Positions 1-11,295 are shown, numbered from the stretch's first letter. The stretch: DNA of 64,000 bases from Floccularia luteovirens (GCA_009739215.1 VSJF01000010.1:372001-436000), one strand, 5' to 3'. The notes: a model not told the origin generated them from the sequence alone. Numbers and translations are program-made.

Positions 1-1011
1 TGCATCAGATAGTTTGGTGTGTATGTCTGGGAATAGGAATGTCACTTCGGTAATATCGAATGGGAGTAGGGGTTCGACACCGTGTGCTGCATAGTAAGGG
101 GAAAAACCGGTGTGTCATCTCATAGTGATTCTGTCTGCCCAGAATACATAGGCTGCGTGCTGAGACCATTTGCGTATGTCAGATCCGCAGGTCTTCATGA
201 GCATGTCTCGAATTGATTGGTGAGTAGTTTCAACGATTCCGTTGGATCCTGAATTGTATGCTGATATGCATATGTGATGTATGTTGTATTTCTTGCTCAG
301 GAAGTCCAGAGCTGCGACAAACGGTGTCCCGTTATCTGTAACGATTTCTGTGATACCTCCCCATCTATACAAGATCTCCTTGAAAATAAACATACCCAGG
401 GTGCGTGCCATTTCTTCTTTTAACATTCTCCATTCTGGCTAACTCATTAGGCTGCAGCGTGCTTGTACAATATATTTGTATCCTCCAGAAAGTGGTAAGT
501 GCATAGTGTCGACATGTACTTTGGAGAATAAGGGTGCTGGAATGCTGATGGTGGGTGGGATGACGATTTTTCGGACAGACATTAGTTGACACTGGTGGCA
601 CGTCTTCAGGTACCAGTGGATGTTGTTGTCGATTGCAGGCCACCAAAAACGATCAGCGATGTGACAGTGGGTGGGGTAAAATCCCTTGTGTCCTAAATGG
701 TCATGTATTTCGATGAGTATAGGTAAACGTTCTTCATACTGCAAGATGATCTGATGCCTTCCACTACTTTCTCTTCACCATAATCTCCCTCCTCAAACGA
801 AGAATCTCGATGCGCGTTTGACGAATGTGCGTGCTATCTTTTCAGTTGTGTCATTTGGCATTTTGAGGCTTTCGAGGTATGTCTTGATTTTCGTCAATTC
901 TTCGTCTCTTTTCTTCACTTCTTCACTCCTAGGTAGCACCAGGTCATCCCCTCTTTGTTTGTTTCCTCCATTTGCTGTGAGCACTACCCTCTCCTCCCCT
1001 CTTTTGAACAA
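1..1011 (-). pseudogene. Gypsy-1 integrase (broken)
   Basis: Integrase inserts element cDNA into chromosomes. Reading the minus strand from 1011, an N-terminal stretch ending in TFVKRASRFFV is followed (about 439-744) by the zinc-binding HH-CC region: HDHLGHKGF, the RFWWP signature and CHQCQL. The core follows with an Asp in VDTMHLP, TDNGTPF, and NGIVETTHQ holding the third acidic residue. At the far left the coding sense still reads GVEPLLPFDI, so the domain continues off the window. The pieces are in different frames and separated by stops, including a TGA where Trp is expected near base 118. It is therefore inactive. Family assignment is firm. Confidence 0.85.
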
Positions 1012-1041
1012 CTGCCCCTAGTTCTCTAAACTTGCTGCTAC

Positions 1042-2553
1042 TCATATTCCGCACATCAAAATGTCCTCTACCCACTCCTCTGCGTCATCTTCGATATCGC
1101 CTTCATCTTCGGTCCTCTGTCTTCTGGACAGTCCGTCCGGTCCTCTGAAATTCTTCCCTGGAATGTGCACCAGCTTGAAGTCGAAGATTAAAATGGCTGC
1201 AATCCAGCAATTCATGGCTGCGTTGGGGTGCATATCTGGATTGTTTAGCATGCCTTTCACATACTTAGCATCCATTTCTACCAAAAGGTTTGTCACCCCA
1301 ATTACCCATAACTTCACAGCGTGTAGTGCCCAGAAAAGGCCATATAATTCAATTTTTGCCTGTGAGTAATGAGATTCCTGGTCATTCCATGAAATAGATC
1401 CGAAATGGGCTGGTTGGCATCGATTTTTGTCATTGAGTTATACTAAAATGTAGCTGCAGGCAATGGAAGAAGAGTCGACAGAGAGTATGACGTTGTTAGT
1501 CGATTTGTAGTTGATAGGACGGATGGCTGGGCATGTGATGACGACTGCTTTGATGTCTTTCATAGTGTTCTGATGTGTATCTGTCCATTTGAAGGGTATA
1601 TCTTTCTTCATTAATTCGTTAAGTGGTTTTGCTAACTTTGCGAAGTTTTTGATCCAGTTACGAACAGTGCCAGCTGTTCCTAAAAATCCCCGTACTTCTG
1701 TGGGTGACTCGCAAGGTGGCCAACTCAAAATCTTTGCAACTGTGGATGCGTCCAGATGGCAGCCTTCATAGGTAGAAAGCTGTTCTACAACAGTGATTTC
1801 AGGTAAGCAGAAAAATAGCTTCTTCACTGATATAGTTGCCCCCGCATGTCTCAACCTATGTAACACCCTATTCACATTCTGCAAGTGCTCCCACACAAAT
1901 CTCCTCACCCCTGGATTCTCCTTTAATACTTCATATCCTCCCCCCTCTAACTTGTATCTTGTTAACGGTCCTAAGATGGTGATGTTGTCTGAAAAATTTG
2001 GTGCAATTTCCATCTCCTCTTGTAAGATGAATGCAACGTCATTGTGAAAAATGGCAAGTGAACCAGTCCACCCCTGGGGGAGTACTATAAGATGGTGGGT
2101 GCCAATTGGCGTGTTGAATGTGGTGAGATCTCTGGAAAACTTGGCTGTGCTACAGTGATCGTAGCCAACGAAGAGGTCTAGTCCTGAATAGATTGAGCGT
2201 CTGGAACATTGCTCAGCATATTGGTCGACAAGTGGTGGTTGGCCAGCATCTTTGATGGTTATGGCGTTTAAGGGGCCTAGGTTGTGAACAATACGTATGT
2301 TCCCATCCTTCTTTGCTACACAAAACCATTGGTGATGGTACGAGCTTGTAGATGGTTCGTAAACTCCTGCTGCAATCTTCTGTTTGATTAGGTCAATGAC
2401 TTTCTCGCAGATTCCTGGGGATATTGGTAGCGATCTCTTGCTCCAAGGTACTTGTTCGATTACTGGAAGTACTGCTGGCATGAAATAGTCATCCCTAAAT
2501 CTCCCCTTCTCAGATTCATCCCATGCCAGTCCCATTTCATTGTTCATCAACAC
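1042..2553 (-). pseudogene. Gypsy-1 reverse transcriptase and RNase H (broken)
   Basis: The open stretch 1438-2553 carries reverse transcriptase blocks in order: a KVIDLIKQKIAAGVYEPS entry helix, FCVAKKDGNIRIVHN, SGLDLFVGYDH and LPQGWTGSLAIFHND. The catalytic YxDD box is replaced by FSDN, so one metal-binding aspartate is gone. A thumb/connection region follows (VRGFLGTAGTVRNWI), then the start of RNase H (ILSVDSSS). The RNase H tail continues at 1042-1317 in another frame (GKNFRGPDGLSRR, the usual end of gypsy RNase H). A stop separates the two. Inactive by both frame and active-site damage. Confidence 0.88.
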
Positions 2554-2670
2554 TTGTGCAGTGATCTTCCTCTCTTCCTCTCACAAAAATTCATTCTTCA
2601 TCAACCCTAAATGGTCCATTCGTTCCTGCGTTAAACGGGTACCTGGCATGAATTCTGGTGGATTCAGTGA

Positions 2671-3053
2671 TGTTGCGTCAGCACGATCACATGATGGATT
2701 ACATAATTCGTCAGATGATAAGTCAGATGATATGTCACATGATGTGTCACATGACTACACTCACATATGCCCTATGCCCTATGCATCACGTGCAATATGA
2801 CTAAACATGTTCTATAACCTTCTATAAGGTTCTATGAAGTAGACATGTGACTATGATGGACATAGCACGGACCCTTATGCAAATATGTACATACAGCTAG
2901 AACTGTATATAAGGACACTCTTATGCAGAATAGATCCCAAGTCCTATTCTATAGGTAGTAGTAGTAACACTAACCGTAAGGTGTGATCTAAGTAAGCACA
3001 AGGTAAGATCTTTGAGTTCCTCCACTGTGTCTTGCACACATGGCTGCTCAACA
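2671..3053 (+). repeat. Solo LTR of a copia-like family (K copy 1), TSD AGTGA
   Basis: A 383-bp block starts TGTTGCGTCAGC and ends GGCTGCTCAACA. AGTGA stands immediately before (2666-2670) and after (3054-3058), an exact 5-bp target-site duplication, so this is a clean solo LTR left by LTR-LTR recombination. A near-identical copy lies at 13992-14374. Its reverse complement starts TGTTGAGCAG and resembles the Copia-2 LTR, so it belongs to a related family; transcriptional sense is plus. A TATA box, TATATAAGG, lies at 2906-2914. The left part is rich in TCACATGA-type E-box words. It interrupts Gypsy-1 between protease and reverse transcriptase. Confidence 0.92.
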
Positions 3054-3505
3054 AGTGAGAGTGTCAGTAAGGATAGTAATGGATTTTCAGGGAATTGATG
3101 GTGAGTCTTTGCATATTCGGGCATAGTCATTGCTACTGGGCAGATCTTGTTGGTGACTTTCTTGTAGACTAACATTTGTTTTGCAGTGTCGTACTTGAAG
3201 GTAGTTGCTAAGATGAAGTTCGCTAGCACTGTGGATTTGTGACCTAACTGGTCAGCATGGAACAGTTCTCGAGTAAGTGGTTTCACTGCGTTCGTGTCTG
3301 TTTGATCTCTAATCTCCTCTTCTCTCCATGCATGTGCCACGTCCCCTACTGTTTGATATCTGTAGACTCCCTTTCGTTCCTCTCCTACATGTGCTCTTGT
3401 GTGTACTATGCAGAACTTTGTCCTATCGATGGGATCGTGTACTGTCACCTCTACTCACCTGTCTTCATATTCTTCTTTTGCTAATCAAACACTCTTCTGC
3501 CATGG

Positions 3506-4483
3506 TCATCCGAGTAAAATGCGAAATGGGGCTTGTGGGACCACGAAGGCATGTGCCCAAGTCTTCATCCCCCCTACTTCAAGTTCCAAGAACTCTGTGC
3601 ATCCTTCCATTTCTTCTTTCCCTCCATTCGCTGTCTGTATAGTCATTAATTTCGTTTTGTTCATCTTGAAGCCCAATTCCTCCCACAAATCTCGCCTTAC
3701 TACCACAATTTCTGAACCTTCATCAAGTAATCCCGCCTTGACACTCTTCCCTGCAACTGTCACCTTGATCTCCCTCAATGGCGTGCAGAATTCTAGGTCA
3801 ATTTTCATATGGATATTCGGTGTGGCATTTGTGAGGAAGGACATGGCGTTATGGGTGTTAGGATTTGGAATACGGACTGTATGCAGGTTTTCTACTAACT
3901 CCTTGCGTAAGTTCCCACTCATCCCTACAAGGTCTCCTACTGTGACGTTGGGTACAACTGCTGCCAGTATGTGCTGGTACATCTTGGTTGCTGCATCCGG
4001 ATCTGTAGCTTTCAATTCGTAAGTATATGCCAGGGGTGTAGTGGCTGATGGTACGTTGTTTCGTCCCCCTTTCTTTGTATCTAATTCTTTCTCTTTCTTC
4101 TTCTCATCCTCAACATCCCTCGATTTTCCTGTGACGGTATTTCTCTTCTTTTTCTCTGCTTGACTGGTTATTTTCCCCTCATCTTTGTGCCCTAGCGTTC
4201 TGTCAATATTCTTCTTTCCATCTGCGTGAGTGCCCTCATCCTTCTTCTTTCTGCCTCTTGTAAGTGCTAATCCTTCAGCTTCTTCTAGGTTATTCATCAA
4301 GTCAGCATGTATGCCCTCACCAGGTTGTATCCTCTCCCCTTTCAAAGTCTTTCCGTCATCTTCTTCAACTGTGCATTTGCACTTCTTCATCAAGTCTGCA
4401 TGTGTGTCCTCAACTGGTGTGTCCCATCCCCATGTAAATCTGTCATTCATTCTCTCTAGGTCCTCAACTGCTCCCCACACCAC
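3506..4483 (-). pseudogene. Gypsy-1 protease region of pol
   Basis: This minus-strand open stretch encodes a lysine/glutamate-rich linker and then a retropepsin-like domain: ATPNIHMKIDLEFCTPLREI, then AGLLDEGSEIVVVRRDLWEEL, where LLDEGS fills the place of the catalytic D-S/T-G triad. Variants with DEGS are, as far as I recall, usual in this basidiomycete gypsy lineage, so the change need not mean inactivity. It ends in VVPQAPFRILLG just before the missing link to reverse transcriptase. The linker has repeated short motifs such as GTHADLMKK. Coding sense continues weakly upstream to about 4720, where LTR-type sequence begins. Confidence 0.75.
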
Positions 4484-4782
4484 TTCTTCACCCTCACTTT
4501 CCTCCTTGTGATCTTCGTGACTTGCTACAAAACTGTTCTCCTCTGTTGATTCTGTTATGGTGGCAAAGGTTGAGTCTTTTGAGATGCATTGAAAGAAGGT
4601 GGTGGAAGATGTTGCTGGAGTGTGTGGTGGTACGTCCCTTTTCCAATCATTCTGTGGTGTTACTAATGGTCCTCCCCACTTTCGATCTATTGCCCCTTTG
4701 ATGCCTCCTGGGTCTCATTTGATTCTCGATCCGTCTGTGTGGACATAGTAGTTGGATGTGGGGTGTAAGATAACACGCCTGG

Positions 4783-5370
4783 TGTTATAACCTTATCTGG
4801 ATACATGCTATCTCCCTGGACTTTAGAACGCATGCACAACGCATTCTTACCTCGTTTACTTATTTCCCATACACATTTTGTATTTGACTCGCATTCTACT
4901 TCTATTAACTCGTAGTGACTTGTGTCTGCTTCTAAATGACTTGTAGATACTTCTGTATGACTCCGCGCTGACTTGTAGCTTACTGAGCAGACACGCGTTC
5001 AGCTATTATTAGAAGTAGCATACTTGTATTTAAGTAGCGCAAAACTACAGTCAAGCCTCAGCTTGATCTTAGTTTCAAATATCTCTTAACATGAGCGATT
5101 ATTCTGTTACCTCAGTGACAACTAAGTGACTCTCCCTCCCTTGTCTAGGACGGCAAGATCGTTGTAAATAACGGCACGGATGACACCATACAGCCTGAAA
5201 TGCCTGGCTGTCCCCACCTCTGTAACTGACCTCAGAGAGACCCCGACAGGTGGTTTGTAACCTGTGTGGTAGCGTAACCTACCATTGCACTAGGGAAATC
5301 TGACTAGCAAAAACCCAACTGTTCCCTAACCTGGACAAACCTACAATGAGACCAGTACACGACGACGCCA
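4783..5370 (-). repeat. Inserted LTR of the Gypsy-2/3 family (copy F), one end truncated
   Basis: The block starts TGTTATAACCTTATC and follows, in reverse orientation, the about 605-bp LTR seen at 18134-18738 and 34060-34665. It includes the conserved CTCAGCTTGATCTTAG and GGCATTTCAGGC-type words. The last 20 bases or so of the LTR are missing at about 5370, where sequence passes into Gypsy-1 gag. No target-site duplication can be read, so a deletion at that border is likely. It interrupts Gypsy-1 between the gag zinc knuckle and protease. Confidence 0.85.
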
Positions 5371-5389
5371 AGGTATATTCAGCAGCTAC

Positions 5390-6883
5390 GAGACATTCTC
5401 GAAGTTGGTGGTTTGGGGCTTTACAGAAGTGACATAACTAATTCTGGTTATAAGGAGCTGCTGGGGGTGCTGAGTTCTGTGTTGGCCAGGGTTGCATGGT
5501 TGCATAGGGTGGGCGCGTTTGGAAATGGTAAGTCGTGCTTCCTGGCTCAGGTGCTGGAACCAGGAACACTGATGCATTGTTGGTCATAGCATTGTAAACT
5601 CCTGCTGGTGTTCCACACGGGGCAAGGTCTGGCCAAAGGTTGATTAAACGCAGGAAGGCTGACACGTACTCTTCTGTTTCAAATGATAAGCCCTGCAAAC
5701 GATTGGTGAGTTTGTCAACTTCATCTCCTCTTCCCCTCTTTGTTTCCTCATTTGCAAAGGACACTTTCTTCATCCTGACTACTGTTCCTATTTCCTTTCT
5801 TTGTTTTGTTGTTTTTCTGCTGATTTCTTCGCTGTCGCTATCACTTTCACTCAGGTTACCTTCCATTTCTGAATCGTCATCGGACTCTTCAGATATGTAA
5901 CCACCCTGTGAATCCGAGTCCGAATCCGAGTCTAAACTGTGCTGTCCTCACATTCGTCATTTCAAATCCTTCGATTAGCATCTCTTGTGTGTGGGTGCTG
6001 TGCCTCCCAAAACTTTGGACGAATATATGTGGTAGCCTGCTTTCACAATGTCTTTCATTGGTGGAGCTGTTGCTCAATCACGTTGGGGATTTAGGAGGTC
6101 CAATCGATTGGAGATCTTCTTCTGTGTTTTTACATGTAGGCCTTTCCAAAAATAATAGTTAGTATCACTTTTGTTTATTACCTTTGCTTCTTCTAGCCCT
6201 GTGGTGATTGGATGGAATTTCTCATAATAACGAGCAAAGTCTTTTTGACTTGCTATCTTCTTCTGTTGGGTTTTTCGAACCAAATCTCTGAGCTGTTGTC
6301 TGTTATAATGTGAGTCTTTGTTTGCCCCTGGGTACTCTTCATGCAGGGCAGCCTTCAGCTGACCCCAATCCTTTTCTTTGTACCCAGATAAAGATTTCCA
6401 GAATCTTTCTGTGTGATGATCAACATATTCGAAGACTTGACGTACCTTTTCCTGTGAGATGAGTTCACAAGATCCTGCAAGGTCTTCGTAACATTCTAAA
6501 AAGTCTTTTAGTTTTTGTGCATTGCCTTTGAAGGTTTTGGGGGCTCTTGATGATCTGGAGCTAGACATGCCGGCTGTGCCTTTGATGGTAGGAGTTCTTG
6601 CTGACATTGTGGTATGTTGTTCTTCCTGTTCTTTGTTGCTGTAGCTGATTGATGATTCTGTCATTTTGTCGGCTGTTTCAAATGGGTCAGTACCAATGGA
6701 TATGTAAACTTTACTTTGTGTTGAGGTGTTCTTGTTTGCTGGTGTTTTCAGTACGTTTCTTCTGTTCTGTGTTGGGGTACTGATTTCTTTTGAGGTCAAG
6801 TCTTTTATGTTTGTTGGTGGTTGTGTATTGGGTGTTCCTGGTATATCGGTGCATCTTAATATTCCTTCAAAGTCCGGTGTCAT
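5390..6883 (-). pseudogene. Gypsy-1 gag (broken)
   Basis: From an ATG at 6883 the minus strand encodes an N-terminal polar region and a retrotransposon-gag capsid-like helix-rich region (KLKDFLECYEDLAGSCELI, then KDWGQLKAALHEEYPG). It stops at a TGA near 6074 where Trp is expected. Downstream pieces include an acidic SESDSDSEE region and, just after an in-frame TAG near 5436, a zinc knuckle CHFCKAPNHQLREC (CX2CX4HX4C). At least two stops and one frame change separate the parts. It precedes protease as in normal gag-pol order. Confidence 0.82.
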
Positions 6884-7112
6884 TCTGGTTGATGATTCAC
6901 CTACAGGTTTCCTGTTTATTCCTGAGTTGTATGCTGCCTGTCTATATGGTAAGGTTCATCTTTCATTATCATTATCTTGCATTGTCTTCTCTTTGTTCTT
7001 AGCTGTAGGTTTTGATGACAAGCCTTCCTTTCGGTTAGGCAGTGATGGTGGAATGGTGGAAGGGGAAGGTGGATATGAATGTGATTGCATTGGCGAAAAA
7101 ATTTCAGAATGA

Positions 7113-7589
7113 GGTCAAAGCTGCTCTGTCAGCTTTGTCCTCTCATGGTGGGCTCCAGATGTGGGGAGGGTAACCTCTGCAGGTTTGTAAGGACAAGCGA
7201 GATAAGGGAGTAGTTTTAGATGAAGAGACAGTAGTTTAGTAGTAGTTCTTATGTCAAGCCTTTGGATGAGAGTGGGTAATTGATACTGTCAAAATGTATC
7301 CTACAACAGGCCTTAAGTACTACAGGAGACATGAGATAGGCTAAACATAGAAAAAAGGGGGAATATATGCGATGCGCATTGTGTCATCCAGTCTATACCT
7401 AATGGTGATTTAATGTGATAAATGTGAAGGTGTGAAGGTGTGAAGTAATGAAGGAAAAGGAAAGTGAAATAGAAAGGAAAAGACATGAGGTGATAATAGG
7501 AAATGTGAATATGTGAAATGAAAAGGGGAATGTGATAAGTGTGAAATGGGATGGAATGTGATAGAAACAGAATGGAACGTGTTTATCCA
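7113..7589. other. Unassigned stretch with purine-rich simple sequence
   Basis: No gene seen. About 7402-7560 is low-complexity GTGAAGGT/GGAAAGTGAAAT sequence on the plus strand; open frames across it are serine/phenylalanine-rich artefacts of that composition. It lies between the start of Gypsy-1 gag and the left remnant of Gypsy-2. It may contain the decayed 5' LTR and leader of Gypsy-1, but I could not match it to another LTR. Confidence 0.5.
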
Positions 7590-7927
7590 GGGGTAGCACG
7601 CACACTCACCCCACACTACTATGACCATGATAGAATCAAAGCCATCCAATTCTGGTAAATCTGTGATAAAATCTACAGATGTTTGTGAATAGTCTATTGT
7701 TTTCTGGGGTTCCGATAGGATTATATGGCAGTGTCATGGGGTGTCTATTAATTTTGGTTTGCTAGCATGTGGTGCAGCCTTGGACATAGTTCTTTGTGAA
7801 TGCATGGATACTAGTCACTAGTAGTCTCTTTTTAGGAGTTCTAGGGTGCAGAGTATTCCAGGATGTCCCATAGGTGCAGAGTCATGGTATATAGTCTGGT
7901 CTTCTAGAGAGCACATCACTCTGTTAT
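7590..7927 (-). pseudogene. Gypsy-2 integrase fragment
   Basis: The nucleotide sequence parallels Gypsy-3 from about 31,990 to 32,270, for example GTTCTTTGTGAATGCATGG and CAGAGTATTCCAGG. This is the zinc-finger to core part of integrase on the minus strand. Stops interrupt all frames. It ends where Copia-1 begins. Confidence 0.8.
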
Positions 7928-8184
7928 CATAAGATTAACTCATATGATCATCATGTCATGGTTACATAACGTCATACTTAGCATCCAATATAGCTAAACA
8001 ACACCTTAGTTTTACTCCACATAAACTAAGATGTAAGTCATAATTATTTATATCATACCTACTTAAAACTAATAGTCTTTATAGTTCTATTCATATATTA
8101 TAGGTATAGATTCAAATATACAGTTTTACTCCATATAAACTAAGGTTTCTATTTATATATTATAGCTAGAGAGCTTACCCTTCA
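7928..8184 (+). repeat. Copia-1 5' LTR, with an internal duplication
   Basis: Matches the right LTR (15438-15580): AAGATTAACTCAT near the start, CATACTTAGCATCCAAT, and AGAGAGCTTAC..CTTCA at the end. The left copy is about 114 bp longer because a segment bounded by GTTTTACTCCAYATAAACTAAG is present twice. The terminal TG appears mutated to CA. Confidence 0.82.
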
Positions 8185-8187
8185 AGA

Positions 8188-8199
8188 GGTTATGGCCCC
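8188..8199 (+). other. Copia-1 primer-binding site (initiator tRNA-Met anticodon arm)
   Basis: GGTTATGGCCCC lies three bases after the LTR. It is complementary, with small differences, to the anticodon-arm region (GGGCCCATAACC) of eukaryotic initiator tRNA-Met. That internal half-tRNA primer is the one established for Drosophila copia-type elements. Confidence 0.65.
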
Positions 8200-8218
8200 T
8201 TTGCCTGAAACAACTCAC

Positions 8219-9016
8219 ATAGCTTTCAATACAACCCTCCCATGACTTAATAATGATGGTTCAAACTGGATAACATTCAAGGACCAATTAATCATGTTGT
8301 TAACATCAAGAGAACTGAGTTGGCACATATCTGGCACAGCTTGAGTACCAAAACCACTTGATCTGGACAAGAACAGGCAACCTCTAGCTTGTGGGACTAA
8401 CAAACCAGCAACCAATGACTAAATCAATGAAGTCAAAACTGCAATTGAGCAGTACAAGCAGAAGGAACATCAAGTATGAGAAATCCTTAATGCTACCATT
8501 AGTCTCACAATATACCATCATATTAAATCTCAACCCACTGCTACAATGGCATGGAAGCAACTTGTCAAACTAAACAAGCACAAAGGAGATATGATACAAT
8601 CCAGCATCCACCATAAATTGCAAACAGCACATTTCAATGATGATAACAATATGAACAATTATATAATACAAATGATCATAATGCAAGAACACCTAGCAGG
8701 AATGGGACTAGAATTTTCAGACATAACATTCATGTTATATATATGACAATCTCTACCTGAATCATATGATGCATTCCTAAGTTCACTAAGCATCATGAAT
8801 GCCTCAATGCCCATACTCCTTGATACCTATATCCAACACATTACCAAGGAAGCTGACCTAAGAGAATCTCATAGGGAAACTCAAAAAGCAGCTGAAAACA
8901 CAGCTATCATAGCTAACAATTTCAATAACTCTAAAGGAAAAGGAAAGCATGAGGTCAGCAAAAAGAAAAGGGTGGAAAAGATGAGAAATTCTATCACACA
9001 AATTGAGGAGTTATAA
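8219..9016 (+). pseudogene. Copia-1 gag (broken)
   Basis: A UBN2/gag-polypeptide-like coding region can be followed through three frames: TWxxF-type N-terminal wording near 8270, then AWKQLVKLNKHKGDMIQSS and LAGMGLEFSDITFMLYI. After a TGA it continues as MNASMPILLDTYIQHITKEA and a lysine-rich tail KGKGKHEVSKKKR. No CCHC knuckle is recognisable. Stops and frame changes make it non-functional. It leads directly into the protease motif at 9013. Confidence 0.7.
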
Positions 9017-10600
9017 TTGACTGTGGTGCAAGCAGTTATTTCTCACCAAATTGCAATGGTTTTATCAACTATTGAGAGATCACACCCAAGCCAATATGAG
9101 CAGCAGATAGACATATATTTAGTGCCATTGAAAAAGGAGATATGAGAATCCACTTACCTATAGGACCTGGAAATTCATCTATTCCAGTGATACTACTCAA
9201 TGTCTTCTATTCACCACATCTAGCATTCACACTAGTATCTGCTGCTGTTCTTGACTATGCAAAGTGCTCTCTCATTATAAAAGATAGTTCATGTGTGATT
9301 TGAAACCCCAATAACTCCATGATAGGAATCATCCTACTCATTTGAGGACTTTACTGAGTCACTAATCCACTCAGCAATATCAACCCAATCCCACAAGCAA
9401 ATGCCTTATCTAAACTAATCTCACTCAATTAATTTCATCACTTAATGGGACATGTCAACTTTGAAACATTAAGAAACATAGTGAAACAGAAAATAGTTAA
9501 TGGTGTCAAACTAGATTCTAGTGATGCACCTACCTTCTGTGAAACATGTGTCAAAGCCAAGGCAACTCAACATCTGTTTCCAAAGCAAAGCTCAAACAAA
9601 AATGTACAAGCATATGGTGATAAGATCATGGCAGACATTTGGGGACCTGCACAAGTCAACTCATTAGGTGGCAAGTTGTACTTTGTATGTTTTCAAGACC
9701 ATTACTCATATGAAGAATGAGTCTATTTCTTGTTCAAAAAGTCAGAAACCTTACCAGCAATATGAAGCATGAGTGAAATTATAATGAAACACATCCATAA
9801 ATTTTTTTGGATGTGATTGCGGTGGCGAGTTTACCAGTACAGAATTTGACACACACCTTGCCAACACTGGAACCATTCAACATCTAATAGTCCATGATTC
9901 ACTTGCATCAAATAGAGCTGCAGAACAAGTGAACTGTACTCATCTAGATATGGCATGAGCACTTCTGTTTCAAGCTAAACTCCCAACATTCCTCTGGGCT
10001 GAAGCTATATCTTACTCAGTATGGATTTATAACAAAATGAAATCATGATGCATATCTGAAAACAAAACATCAATTGAGATAGCAACCAGACAGAAGCCAG
10101 ACCTATCCCATCTTCATGAGTGGGGCTCTCAAGTCTGGGTAAAGAACCTAGAAAGCCACAAACTCAAAAGTCGAGCCTCTCCAGGCATATTTGTAGGGTA
10201 TGACACTGAATCAAAAGGCGTAAGAGTTTTCTGGCAAAGTAAACAATCCATCAGCATGAAATGCAATATTTATTTTAATAATGAAAAGGTTCACTTACCT
10301 TATACAATTGTTACTAATCCATACCCCACACCTACATCTCCAGTCCTTGAAACACTCACCCAAAACCTGATCTCCTTTTCCCCAAAACCATCAGACCAAC
10401 CACAGGAATGATCTGACTCACCTACATCACCCACTCCCAATCCTACAACCATACTTAGACATGGCACTCATCCATGACTACCTGCTGGAGAGTATCAAAG
10501 ACTATATGAGGGAAACTATATTGAAGATCAGTTAAGTACCTCTGTAGCAAATGGTGAAAACACTTACAAGTTAGGGGGAATTGAATTCAATATCAGGGGA
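9013..10600 (+). pseudogene. Copia-1 protease and integrase (broken)
   Basis: Protease: IIDCGASSYFSP at about 9013-9050 has the DxGAS active-site form of copia proteases. Integrase: the GAG-pre-integrase finger at 9445-9570 reads MGHVNFETLRN..CETCVKAKA; the core begins IMADIWGPA, with a GCGGEFTSTEFD-like block near 9815 and an LLFQAKLPTFLWAEA block near 9965. A target-joining region follows (FVGYDTESKGVRVFW near 10190). TGA codons replace expected Arg or Trp at several points. Confidence 0.78.
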
Positions 10601-10620
10601 CTAGCATGGTATCAACAAGA

Positions 10621-11295
10621 AAATGAGGCACTTGCAATAAATGAAGATAAGCCCACCCTTAGGCAGGCACTCAAAAGTCCTAAACATTCTGATTGGATCT
10701 CAGCAATCCAACAGGAACTAGATCAGATTGAATGCCTCAACATATGGCAGTTCATTAAATGGCCCAAAAATACCAACATTATTGATGGCTGTTTTGCTCT
10801 GAGATGCAAAAGAAATGCAAACAGTAACATAATATGGTACAAAGCACACTTTGTAGCATGCAGATACAAGCAGCAATTCAGTGTAGACTACCATGAAACA
10901 TTTGTACCAACTGTTCACTCTGCAACTTTATAAATCATTTTTACATTAGCAGCATCTATACCTTCAATCATTATTTATCAATCCAACATCAAAAACACCT
11001 ATCTCAACACTTATCTTGAGGATGGTGAATGAATATACTTGGAACTACCCAAATATTACAGCCAATTTAGGTCAATACCACATGAATTAAATGGTTGTGA
11101 CATTGTATTACAACTCAACAAACCTCTCTATGGCACTAGACAGGGAGCTCACAATTGATACCATGAGCTGGTGCACACACTTACCTCTCTTAGCTTCATA
11201 GTTTGCCCATCAGATGAGGCAGTCTTTCTGTTCAAGAAAGACAAAACTTTCATGATAATCACTGCAGCAACATCAGCAAACTCTGTTTTGGTCTG
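10621..11295 (+). pseudogene. Copia-1 reverse transcriptase, 5' half
   Basis: Copia RT blocks are readable: PTLRQALKSPKHSDWISAIQ at the start, RYKQQFSVDYHETFVPT (the usual SQ..GIDY.ETFSPV block), an L..PLYGTRQGAHN block and DEAVFLFKKDKTFMIITAA. The frame then ends where a 2.15-kb repeat element is inserted just before the catalytic box. Several TGA/TAA codons interrupt it. Confidence 0.82.

Larger units (their letters stand above)
1..7112 (-). mobile_element. Gypsy-1: degenerate Ty3/gypsy retrotransposon, 3' end cut by window edge
   Basis: Minus-strand gag, protease, reverse transcriptase, RNase H and integrase pieces lie in the normal Ty3/gypsy order from about 7.1 kb down to base 1. Every domain is broken by stops or frame changes, and two LTR insertions of other families (2671-3053 and 4783-5370) interrupt it. 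The integrase has the wording of a family I know from agaricomycetes (a short HH-CC finger, then a core with TDNG and NGIVE). No LTR of its own can be paired, because the 3' LTR would lie left of base 1 and I recognise no 5' LTR near 7.1 kb. The right border is therefore approximate. Confidence 0.85.

Noticed and set aside
3399..4022. A 207-codon plus-strand open frame
   Set aside because: It lies opposite the Gypsy-1 protease frame, is low in recognisable motifs, and is explained as an antisense shadow.
4778..5375. Target-site duplication around LTR copy F
   Set aside because: CCTGG on the left has no match on the right, and the last bases of the LTR are missing there, so no duplication can be claimed.
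7399..7649. Open frames rich in Ser, Phe and His on the minus strand
   Set aside because: They result from purine-rich simple sequence at 7402-7560 and have no coding character.
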